Of a stretch of 64,000 nucleotides of DNA, positions 32,089-39,168 are shown one piece after another. The notes under the pieces are model-generated. The model was not told the DNA's origin, did not search any database, and was given only the letters and a program-made list of their open reading frames with translations. Each line of letters begins with the position of its first letter. Position 1 is the first letter of the stretch. The position numbers and the translations under genes are program-made. This DNA is from Thraustochytrium sp. TN22 (lineage: Eukaryota; Sar; Bigyra; Thraustochytrida; Thraustochytriidae): contig JABLUY010000161.1 of the NCBI GenBank assembly GCA_013306675.1, positions 26,630 through 90,629 of the forward strand. Reading direction: 5' to 3'.

Positions 32089-32115
32089 GGATATCCTCGA
32101 CTGCCGAGGATATCC
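32089..32115. repeat. Perfect inverted repeat (11-bp stem, 5-nt loop)
   Basis: GGATATCCTCG at 32089-32099 and its exact reverse complement CGAGGATATCC at 32105-32115 flank ACTGC. Each arm contains GGATATCC, itself a palindrome. It could be a cruciform, a dimeric protein-binding site or an RNA hairpin in a leader. Confidence 0.85.
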
Positions 32116-32182
32116 CGCGCGAGGAAATTTCCGCGCTCTCGCCCGCCTTGTGGAACGCGCGAGAACGCGCGGCGCACATCAG

Positions 32183-32298
32183 ATTGCGTTGCGCAACAAA
32201 TTGCGTTGCGCAACAAATTGCGTTGCGCAGCAAATTGCGTTGCGTAGCAAACTGCGTTGCGCAGCAAATTGCGTTGCGCAAATTGCGTTGCGCAGCTG
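32183..32298. repeat. 17-bp tandem repeat containing TTGCGCAA palindromes
   Basis: Five full 17-bp units of ATTGCGTTGCGCAACAA (variants GCAGCAA, GTAGCAA and ACTGCG) start at 32183, 32200, 32217, 32234 and 32251. A shortened unit at 32268 and a last partial unit at 32282 follow. Several units contain the perfect palindrome TTGCGCAA, which resembles a C/EBP-type bZIP site. It lies 426-541 bp upstream of the exonuclease start and 411-526 bp upstream of the acidic-protein start. Confidence 0.9.
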
Positions 32299-32723
32299 GT
32301 GGCCCGCCTTGGCTTGGCCGCCGGCCGCCGCCTGCGCGCGGGGCAGAACTCGGTCTGCGGCGCGGCGCGCGGCGCGGGGCGCGGCGGGCAAGGGCGGCGG
32401 CGGCCCGGCGGCGCGGCGCGGCGCGGCGCGGCTCGGCGGACCCGCGGGCTGGACCCCTGCTCCTGCTCGGGACGCGGCGGGTGGGCCTGCGGGCGCCTGC
32501 GCTAGCGGGACGGCGAGTTGCTTGCGCTGCAGGAGGAGCGCGGCGACCTGCACGGCGCGCGCGCGCGCGCACGGCCTCGCGCTCCGCTTGGCGGTGCTCC
32601 GGGCGGGCCTGCTGGCGGTGTAGTTGGGTTGGGCGGTGCTGTCTGGCGGTGCAGTCTGGCGGAGTGTGCCAACCAGGCGCGCTCGGACTGTCTGTCTGAA
32701 GAGGAGGCAAGGCGCGTTCGAAA

Positions 32724-35474
32724 ATGGGCGTGCCGGCGTTCTACTCGTGGCTGCTGAGGGTGGAGCCGCACCTGTTGCGCCGCCACGTGGGCGACTGTGA
32801 GAATGTGTACGTGGACATGAACAGCGTGATTCATCCGTGCTGCCACGCGGACGGCAACGAGCTGGGCCGCACGGAGGAGGAGATGTACGCGGCGGTCCTG
32901 GAGGAGCTGGACTTGATCGTGGCGCAGACGCAGCCGCGCAAGCTGCTGTATCTGGGCATTGACGGCGTGGCGCCGGCTGCCAAGATGATGCAGCAGCGCG
33001 ACCGTCGTCTGCGCGCCGTGCGCGAGCACGAGGAGCGCATGGAGATCGAGGACGAGGTGCGCGCCGCGAAGCGCTTGCGCGGCGAGTACGTGCCGGAGAA
33101 CCGGCTGTACCGTGAGGACAAGTGGGACTCCAACGTCATCACGCCTGGCACGGACTTCATGGTCAACTTGAGCAAGTACCTGGAGGGCGCCGTGGCGGAC
33201 CGTCTCGCCAACGACCCGGCGTGGAAGGGCCTCTCGGTGATCATCGCGGACGCCCAGGTCCCCGGCGAGGGCGAGCACAAGATTCTCGAGTTCATGCGTT
33301 CCCAGGTGCAGCTGGAGAGGAAGGAGGAGGCCCTGAAGAAGCAGCAGCGGAAGCGGGCGGACGGCGAGGAGGAGCAGGACGATGCCGACCCCTCGGCCTC
33401 GGCCAACCGGGTGCGGACCAAGCCCGCCACGAACAAGCATTGCATCGTGGGCGACGACGCCGACCTGACCATGCTCGGGCTTGGCTTGCACATGCAGCGC
33501 ACCATCGTCCTGCGCAACACCCGGCGCCTGGAGCAGCTCCTGGACAAAAACCGTTCGCGCGGCAGCTTCTTCCCGCCGCGCTTCACGCGGCACACCGAGG
33601 AGCAGGGCAGCTCCTACTCGGCCATTGACATCGACCTCGTGCGCAATCTGTTCGTGAACAAGCTCTTCAAGGGCGCCAACTTGAGCGAGAAGGACGCGGA
33701 GCGCGCGTTGGACGACGTGCTGGTGACCTTTTTTCTGGCCGGCAACGACTTTTTGCCGCACCTCCCTACGCTCGACGTGCGCGACGGCGCGCTCACCAAC
33801 ATTGTGCAGAGCTACGTGGAGAGCAACCTGGCCGTCCAGGGCGGACCGCGCTTCATCGTCGGGCCGGACTGCAAGCTGGATCTGGACAGCCTCAGCACCT
33901 TCTTCGAGCACTTTGTCAAGCGGGAGTCTGGCGTGAGGTTCTTTGACGAGGAAGGCGACGAGGACGACAACGGCCGCGCAGACAAGAAGGATGGCCAAGG
34001 CAACGGCGAGGAGCAGGTCTTTCCCGTCATCAGAAAGTACCGGCCGCATCGATCGATGCGCCAGTGCCCGGACTTTGAGGAGAAGGGCGTGTGCGAGAGG
34101 GGCGAGACGTGCAAATTCTTGCACGGCACCAACGTTCCCATGTCCACGACGGTGAGCAATCTGCGGTCCATCGTGCTCCAGTTCGCGCTCAAGATCGTCG
34201 AGCTCGGCGAGGCGAACCAGAACTGGCCCAAAATCCACGAGCTGCGCAAGACCGTCGAGCAGCTCCAGCCCGCGCACATCACCACATTTGTGGTTTTTCG
34301 CCAAGGCAGCGGACGACTGCCGCAGATCGTCTTCAAGAACATGTTCCCCAAGGGCTCCGGCAAGAACCCGGCGGCTGGTGCTGACCCTGAGGCTCGTGTT
34401 CCGGACCCCACAAGCAAGGAGCGCATGAATGTGCGCGCCATGGCGACGGCGCTTGGCCTGCGCGCCGTCCGGGGCGAGGACAAGACCAGCCTCGTGGTGC
34501 GCATCCCGCGCAGGGGCATGATGATGCCCGCCGAGGTCATCTCGCCTGAGTTCTGTGCCAAGGTGCGCGAGCTGGCATGGGCCGTGTACGAGGACGCGAT
34601 TGACCACGAGGTGAGCGAGCGCGATAGCTACTATCTCTCGCAAGCCAGTGCCAATGACCGCCGGCTCTTTGGGACCAAGGTCGCCGCCACCAACTCCGAC
34701 GGCTACTACGCGGAGAAGCTCGACATTGATCCGAGCTCCAAGGAGGGCCGCGCGCGCGTCGAGCAGCTCTCGCTCGAGTACATCCGCGGCATGCAGTTCG
34801 TCGCTCGCTACTACCTCGACCGCCTGCCAGCATGGGACTGGCGCTACGAGGCACACTATGCCCCCTTTGCGGCGGACCTGCTGGCCTGCCTGCCCAAGGC
34901 CAAGGCGCAGGACGTCTACGACAAGTGGCCGGCTTCGACGCCGTCAACGCCCATCGAGCAGCTCATGGCAGTCCTGCCCAGCAAGTCTAGCGCCGCCGTC
35001 CCGCTCTCGCTGCGCTCCTTCATGACGGACCCGGACTCGCCTCTTGCCAGTCTCTACCCGGACCCGGGCTCCATCGAGCTCGACCCCAACGGCCGCCGAT
35101 TCCGCTACCAGTGGGTCGCGCAGCTTCCTCCCATCAACACGGCCGACATCGTCGACGTCGTCGCCGACACGCGCAGCGCCTGGTCTCCCGAGGAGCGCGC
35201 CCGCGACCTGCACGACGCGTCCTCGGTCTTCGCCCGCGCCGTCGACACCGACGAGGAGGCTGGCGACAAGACCAAGACCGACGTCCCGTCCCTCCCGATG
35301 CATCTGCACGGCGAGATCTCCGCGCTCAACGTCACCAACTCGCTCGTGCGCGCCAAGTTCCAGCCGGCTCCCCACGCCGGCTGGCTCGCGCCCGCTCACC
35401 GCCGCCAGCTCGCCACGTTTGCGCCGCACCACCGCCACATGATGACCTTGGCCCGCCGCTTCTTGCGCCGTTGA
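32724..35474 (+). CDS. 5'-3' exoribonuclease, Xrn2/Rat1 type, with a CCCH zinc finger
   Basis: A 916-residue XRN-family exonuclease that degrades 5'-monophosphorylated RNA from the 5' end; the Rat1/Xrn2 branch acts in the nucleus in transcription termination and rRNA processing. The N-terminus MGVPAFYSWL and YVDMNSVIHPCC (Asp31) are diagnostic. Other metal-binding acidic residues are in place: Asp80 in YLGIDGVAP, Glu182/Glu184 in VPGEGEHKILEFMR, Asp245/Asp247 in GDDADLTMLGL, and Asp342 in LAGNDFLPHLPTLDVRDGA. The C-terminal XRN helical region is intact (YYLDRLPAWDWRYEAHYAPF; SLRSFMTDPDSPLASLYP). Unusually, a CCCH finger (C-x8-C-x5-C-x3-H; Cys448, Cys457, Cys463, His467) sits between the nuclease halves. 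GDDADL replaces the usual LDADL. The length is somewhat shorter than yeast Rat1 because the tail is short. The ATG follows GTTCGAAA. Confidence 0.94.
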   Translation: MGVPAFYSWLLRVEPHLLRRHVGDCENVYVDMNSVIHPCCHADGNELGRTEEEMYAAVLEELDLIVAQTQPRKLLYLGIDGVAPAAKMMQQRDRRLRAVREHEERMEIEDEVRAAKRLRGEYVPENRLYREDKWDSNVITPGTDFMVNLSKYLEGAVADRLANDPAWKGLSVIIADAQVPGEGEHKILEFMRSQVQLERKEEALKKQQRKRADGEEEQDDADPSASANRVRTKPATNKHCIVGDDADLTMLGLGLHMQRTIVLRNTRRLEQLLDKNRSRGSFFPPRFTRHTEEQGSSYSAIDIDLVRNLFVNKLFKGANLSEKDAERALDDVLVTFFLAGNDFLPHLPTLDVRDGALTNIVQSYVESNLAVQGGPRFIVGPDCKLDLDSLSTFFEHFVKRESGVRFFDEEGDEDDNGRADKKDGQGNGEEQVFPVIRKYRPHRSMRQCPDFEEKGVCERGETCKFLHGTNVPMSTTVSNLRSIVLQFALKIVELGEANQNWPKIHELRKTVEQLQPAHITTFVVFRQGSGRLPQIVFKNMFPKGSGKNPAAGADPEARVPDPTSKERMNVRAMATALGLRAVRGEDKTSLVVRIPRRGMMMPAEVISPEFCAKVRELAWAVYEDAIDHEVSERDSYYLSQASANDRRLFGTKVAATNSDGYYAEKLDIDPSSKEGRARVEQLSLEYIRGMQFVARYYLDRLPAWDWRYEAHYAPFAADLLACLPKAKAQDVYDKWPASTPSTPIEQLMAVLPSKSSAAVPLSLRSFMTDPDSPLASLYPDPGSIELDPNGRRFRYQWVAQLPPINTADIVDVVADTRSAWSPEERARDLHDASSVFARAVDTDEEAGDKTKTDVPSLPMHLHGEISALNVTNSLVRAKFQPAPHAGWLAPAHRRQLATFAPHHRHMMTLARRFLRR

Positions 35475-35754
35475 GTCAAGCTGAGCTGAGCAAGTTTGCC
35501 TTTCTCTCTCATTCTCGTACACTCTCAGACTCTTGCATCGAGACAAAGCACTTCGGGCGCGCGCTCTCGCCGCCGCCTCCGCTCGCCCTTGTCAGTAGTA
35601 GACACACGAACTGTAAGCCACCCACGCGTGCTCTCAAGTCACGGCGACAGCTTCGAGTTGGCGAACAAAAAAAAGAAGGACATGAATTGTGTTGCCTCGT
35701 ATGTTTTCAACGAGGATGTTGATCCCGGGCGAGCCCCGAACTCGACGCGGACCT

Positions 35755-36066
35755 CTACTTGGAGGACTTGGTGTAGGTGCGGGTCTCCGTCACGGTGCCG
35801 GACGGCGCAGTGTAGCGAGAGAAGCCATTGCCGCTGTTGTAGTACGTCGAGCCGTTCGAGTTGCTGTAGTAGTACGAGCCTGTTGTTTGCCCCGCCCGCC
35901 CGCTCGCGTCCTGTGTCAGCTCACGCCCGTGCAAGTGCGCGTCCTTTGTCCAAGCGTCCAAGCTCAACCTACCGTTCTGGTTGCTGTAGTGGTAGCTGCT
36001 CGTGCCCGGCTGCTGCACCGCCGGCGCGTTGTAGGCGTTGCCGCTCGCGTTGTAGCCCGTGGGCAT
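35755..36066 (-). CDS. Small Y/N/S/G-rich protein with one predicted 93-nt intron
   Basis: Unspliced, this frame gives 103 residues. I predict an intron at 35880-35972: on the minus strand it begins GTAGGTTGAG, contains CTGAC as a branch site about 35-40 nt before its end, and finishes ACAACAG. Removing it joins YHYSNQNG directly to SYYYSNSNGS, restoring a repeated S-Y-x-Y-S-N-x-N-G pattern. The excised part codes for unrelated charged sequence. The spliced product is 72 residues, encoded by complement(35755..35879,35973..36066), almost free of charged residues before a TVTETRTYTKSSK tail. The intron is a multiple of three without a stop, so retention would give a longer isoform. The composition is prion-like or adhesive; function unknown. 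The start is the ATG after AGCAGCAGCAAG. Confidence 0.6.
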   Translation of the reverse strand: MPTGYNASGNAYNAPAVQQPGTSSYHYSNQNGRLSLDAWTKDAHLHGRELTQDASGRAGQTTGSYYYSNSNGSTYYNSGNGFSRYTAPSGTVTETRTYTKSSK

Positions 36067-36620
36067 CTTGCTGCTGCTGCTCCTCGTAGGCGACTGCTCC
36101 CGTACCGCTGACCTGGCTGGAGTTTGGCGTCTGTTGACTCCGCGCGGCGACCTTTCCGCGGCCGCGCTCCCTCACAGTGCTCAGTGATAGATTCTCGATC
36201 TTTTTCTATCGGCCTAAGTAGCCCAACTGTCACTTTAGGGCGTTTGCAAAGATGACGTCTGTGACGTCGAAGTTTGCGCATACGCCGCAGCCGCGCAGCG
36301 TCTGGACTCTGCGGAGCCGTCGGAGCGGTCTCGGAGGCTCGGAGCGTCTTGACTCGTCGAGCTCCGGGCTTAGTAGTGGGCTGGTGGTTGCCAGCGGTGA
36401 GAAGATTGGTTGGCCAACCACTGCGCCGTGCCACGGTCACGGACTCACGGTGCCACATGGCGTCGAAGGCCTGGCAGTAGATCAAGATCAGGCAAACGAC
36501 GAGTCGACGACTGCCCGGCCGGCCGTGATGTGCCGTGCCATGTGGCCAATGGGGAGCGTAGCAAGAGCAACGGGCTCACAATCAATCCTTCACTCAAGCT
36601 CTTCTGGTAACGTTAGGGCC
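36067..36620. other. Intergenic, 554 bp, upstream of the small Y/N/S/G protein
   Basis: Lies between two minus-strand genes. It contains two TGACGTC motifs (36253-36268), about 187-202 bp upstream of the small gene's ATG, and the 3' flank of the aminotransferase gene. No further gene is supported. Confidence 0.55.
36253..36268. promoter_or_regulatory. Tandem TGACGTC (CRE/bZIP-like) sites
   Basis: TGACGTC occurs at 36253-36259 and again at 36262-36268. TGACGTCA-type sequences bind CREB/ATF bZIP factors in many eukaryotes. Position upstream of the small minus-strand gene makes a promoter role plausible; activity in this organism is inference. Confidence 0.4.
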
Positions 36621-38144
36621 TTAGCTAGAGCTGGAACGCTCAGCAACAAAGGTGCGCAGGACGTCGAGCAGGCGGTCCGCATCGGCCTTGGAGGCCCAGA
36701 TGTTGGGGGAGAGGCGCACGGCGTCGCCACGGAGAGAGACGAGGACGCGAGCGTCCTTGAGGAGCGCGACGAGGCGCGAGAGCTCCTCCGGCGTGGAGCC
36801 CGGGATGCGCACACCGACAATGTGCGCGGAGCGCTGCTTAAGCGCCGGAGTAACGAGGCCCAGCTGATCCGCCTCGTCGCAGACGTAGTCGAGCAGCTGG
36901 CGCGTGTGCTTGGCGATGAGGCCGCCATCCTCCTGCCAGGCCACGATCTGCTCGAGCGCTGCCTTGATCATGGCGCAGTGGACCCAGTTGTTGCGCTGGC
37001 CCATGTCGTAGCGGCGCGCGCCGTCGTGGTAGTCGGCCTCGCGCTCGGCGTAGAGCCACCGTGCGTCGTAGGAGCCATCCGGCTTGAGGCCGCCATACTT
37101 GCGCGTGATGCCGTGCATCTCGAGCGGCTCCTCGCCGCAGTGCTCGTCTGCGAAGTAGCAGAGGGTGGTGCCATACGGGCACAGGAGCCACTTGTATGCG
37201 GCGACCGCGAGGTAGTCAGGGCGGACGGCCTCCACGTCAAAGTCCATGACGCCGATGGACTGCGTGCCATCGAGGAAGACGCGCGCCTGCAGCTCGTGGG
37301 CGCGCGCCGTGATGCGCGCCGCGTCAATGTAGCCGCCGTCGCACCAGTGGCAGTGGGACGGGATGGCCACGAGCTTGACCGGGCGATCACTAGCGTCCAA
37401 CTCCTCCAGCACAGCCGTCGTCCAGTCGCTGTCGGCGGCGGGTGTCTTGACGTAGACGAGCTCCGCGCCCGTGGCGTCTGCGAGCCGCTGCCAGGCCAGC
37501 GTGTTGCTCGTGTACTGGCTCTCCAAGGCGATGATGCGGTCGCCCTCATTCAGCAGCGGCCTCATGTGCTTCTCGACCGTCGCGACGGCATACGCCACGG
37601 CCGGCATGAGCGCCACGTTGCGCGCCGGCGCGTTGACAATGCGCCCGAAGAGCTCGCGCAGCGGCTCCACGGCCTCATTGAAGCCGTCCGGGAACTTGAT
37701 CTTCCATGCGTACTTTTGCGTTGTCATGCCCTCCACGCCGGCATCCGCAGACTTGCGCAGCAGCGGCGCCATGTATGCATTGTTCAGGTACGCCACCTCA
37801 GCGCCGCCGCCCTCCTCATCGTCAAAGAAGAACAGCCCGCGCGCCGCCTCCGCCCGCTTCGTGTGCTCCTCCCACGTATCCGGCGACCGCGACGCCATGC
37901 TGGCCGCTGCGCGAGCGTATCCGGGCGGCGTGAGCTTGCCCTTGGCGATAAAGCTGGACTGCGCCTGCTGTGCGCTCCCGTACTCGTGCTGCGTCCTCGT
38001 TGCGGTTCTGGCCAGACCGAGACCGAGACTGCCAGTGCCGCCGCGACCGGCGCCCCACCGCCGCGCCGCACTGCTCGCCGTCGTCCCGAAGGCTCTGCGC
38101 TGTTCGCGCGCCGCGCGCTCGAGCAGTCTTTGTGCGTGCGCCAT
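36621..38144 (-). CDS. Organellar PLP-dependent class V aminotransferase-like protein
   Basis: A 507-residue fold-type I PLP enzyme of the class V aminotransferase group (cysteine desulfurase and isopenicillin-epimerase-like relatives). The Schiff-base lysine is Lys318 in LAVAAYKWLLCPYGTTL. Asp292 in VFLDGTQSIGVMDFDV should pair with the pyridine nitrogen, and SHCHWCDGGYID precedes it. No desulfurase-style catalytic Cys loop is obvious, so another reaction is more likely. The first 60-80 residues are rich in Arg, Ala, Ser and Gly with almost no acid (LLERAAREQRRAFGTTASSA), like a mitochondrial targeting peptide; the conserved fold begins near residue 88. The substrate cannot be inferred. Its 3' neighbour on the same strand is the small Y/N/S/G protein; upstream lie the initiator tRNAs. 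Confidence 0.88.
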   Translation of the reverse strand: MAHAQRLLERAAREQRRAFGTTASSAARRWGAGRGGTGSLGLGLARTATRTQHEYGSAQQAQSSFIAKGKLTPPGYARAAASMASRSPDTWEEHTKRAEAARGLFFFDDEEGGGAEVAYLNNAYMAPLLRKSADAGVEGMTTQKYAWKIKFPDGFNEAVEPLRELFGRIVNAPARNVALMPAVAYAVATVEKHMRPLLNEGDRIIALESQYTSNTLAWQRLADATGAELVYVKTPAADSDWTTAVLEELDASDRPVKLVAIPSHCHWCDGGYIDAARITARAHELQARVFLDGTQSIGVMDFDVEAVRPDYLAVAAYKWLLCPYGTTLCYFADEHCGEEPLEMHGITRKYGGLKPDGSYDARWLYAEREADYHDGARRYDMGQRNNWVHCAMIKAALEQIVAWQEDGGLIAKHTRQLLDYVCDEADQLGLVTPALKQRSAHIVGVRIPGSTPEELSRLVALLKDARVLVSLRGDAVRLSPNIWASKADADRLLDVLRTFVAERSSSS

Positions 38145-38611
38145 GGGTCTCGTGCGAGTTTGGCAGGTCGCGTTCCTCGAAGGTGGAGGCGGGCCGGTCC
38201 TTCCTGCGACTGACAGCGAGGGCCCGCCGATTGCAGGGAGCTCAGCACTGCAGTGCGAGCTGAGAGCAGCCTGCAGCCCGAGCCCGTGCTGGTACCGTGC
38301 TGCAGGTTGCCGGAACGGAGATCATGCATGTACTGTCACTGTCTGTCCTGCCTGCGCCTGCTTCGCACCCCAGCCTATCTTCTCTCTTGGCCTGCAACGT
38401 GCGTGGGGTGCCTCGCTCGCTCGTTGTCGTCGTCAGCCTGGTCGGGCGAACCTTGGCCGGGCGCCGCGGTGCCTTTCATCGAAGTCGCCACCTTTCCCGG
38501 CCAAAAGCAAGCCACAACTCCGACTTGATCTCGGCGCTGGACACCGTCCACGGCGAGCATGGCACCAAGCTCGTCGCAGCCGCCGCCAAAAAAAACAACA
38601 AAAGAATGTCG
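38145..38611. other. Intergenic, 467 bp, 5' of the aminotransferase gene
   Basis: Contains the aminotransferase promoter and, at its right end, an A-run (38588-38595, T-run on the minus strand) that serves as the likely Pol III terminator of the first initiator tRNA. No coding sequence is supported. Confidence 0.6.
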
Positions 38612-38683
38612 TAGCGGCTGACGGTTTCGATCCGCCGACTTTGGGGTTATGGGCCCCACACTCTACCGCTGAGCTAAGCCGCT
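38612..38683 (-). tRNA. Initiator tRNA-Met (CAU), copy 1
   Basis: The minus strand folds into a full cloverleaf: acceptor AGCGGCT/AGCCGCT with perfect pairing, D arm GCTC-AGCGGTA-GAGT, anticodon stem TGGGG/CCCCA around loop CCCATAA (anticodon CAT), and T arm with GATCGAAA. A1:U72, C33, three G:C pairs in the anticodon stem and A54 in place of T54 are hallmarks of eukaryotic initiator rather than elongator tRNA-Met. Discriminator A is at 38612. No intron. A T-run about 17 nt downstream fits Pol III termination. Confidence 0.95.
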
Positions 38684-38739
38684 CCATCGATCGCGCGCTT
38701 TACCATGTACGCCCTGCGATCGAAGATAGGAAAAATTCA

Positions 38740-38811
38740 TAGCGGCTGACGGTTTCGATCCGCCGACTTTGGGGTTATGGGCCCCACACTCTACCGCTGA
38801 GCTAAGCCGCT
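38740..38811 (-). tRNA. Initiator tRNA-Met (CAU), copy 2
   Basis: Identical to copy 1 over the mature region (same cloverleaf, loop CCCATAA, GATCGAAA T loop). It shares about a dozen bases of 5' flank with copy 1 (GATCGCGCGCTT on the plus strand beside both). Five T residues lie just downstream on the minus strand (AAAAA at 38731-38735 on the plus strand). Confidence 0.95.
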
Positions 38812-38933
38812 ATGATGATCGCGCGCTTCTCATTGCGCTGCGTGATCCCCATCCTCCGCGCTTGCCATCTTGAGCCCTCAACCACTGGCCGGGAGAAAAA
38901 GGCGCATCCAAAGTGGTCTATCACCTCGGGGCG

Positions 38934-38954
38934 AAAAAAAAAAAAAAAAAAAAA
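38934..38954 (-). terminator. 21-nt T-run (minus strand)
   Basis: Twenty-one consecutive A on the plus strand, hence T on the minus strand, directly downstream of the tRNA-like remnant and 53 bp downstream of initiator tRNA copy 3. A T-run this long would be a strong Pol III terminator for minus-strand transcripts. Confidence 0.6.
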
Positions 38955-38992
38955 GAGGCGCCCGCCCGGGTCGAACCCGGAAGGCGCGCCTC
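38955..38992 (-). pseudogene. tRNA-like remnant: acceptor stem plus T-arm hairpin
   Basis: On the minus strand GAGGCGC (38992-38986) pairs with GCGCCTC (38961-38955) as a 7-bp acceptor-like stem. Inside it is a T-arm-like hairpin CCGGG-TTCGA-CCCGG. GGGTTCGACCC resembles a Pol III B box but the loop is two bases short, and there is no D or anticodon arm. It looks like a decayed tRNA 3' half or a minihelix. It ends exactly at a 21-nt T-run. Confidence 0.4.
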
Positions 38993-39007
38993 GCAATGGT
39001 GGTATCG

Positions 39008-39079
39008 TAGCGGCTGACGGTTTCGATCCGCCGACTTTGGGGTTATGGGCCCCACACTCTACCGCTGAGCTAAGCCGCT
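39008..39079 (-). tRNA. Initiator tRNA-Met (CAU), copy 3
   Basis: Same mature sequence as copies 1 and 2 with all initiator features. Its 5' flank differs from theirs. The nearest long T-run on its strand is beyond the tRNA-like remnant, so the primary transcript may include that remnant. Its 5' end is only 33 bp from the first in-frame ATG of the divergent DUF268 gene. Confidence 0.95.
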
Positions 39080-39168
39080 GCGTTGGGTGTCTCCGGAGGC
39101 CGGGCGCTTATATGGGCCGGCAGGCGCAGGCGCAGGCGAACGCGAAGCACGGCGAGCAGACCGCCGTC

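Larger units (their letters stand above)
31773..32723. other. Divergent promoter region with repeats, 951 bp
   Basis: Lies between the acidic protein (minus) and the Xrn2/Rat1-like gene (plus). It contains a TATA-like CATAAAAG at 32047-32054, a perfect 11-bp inverted repeat at 32089-32115, a 17-bp repeat array at 32183-32298 and then GC-rich DNA. Frames through it are open only because the repeats lack stops. Confidence 0.6.

Noticed and set aside
36252-38213. 653-codon plus-strand frame opposite the aminotransferase
   Set aside because: Composition is typical of antisense translation and it conflicts with a clear PLP enzyme on the minus strand.
38934-38954. Poly-A run as the tail of a retroposed gene
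   Set aside because: No upstream coding or retroposon sequence precedes it on the plus strand; it makes better sense as T-run termination of minus-strand Pol III transcripts.
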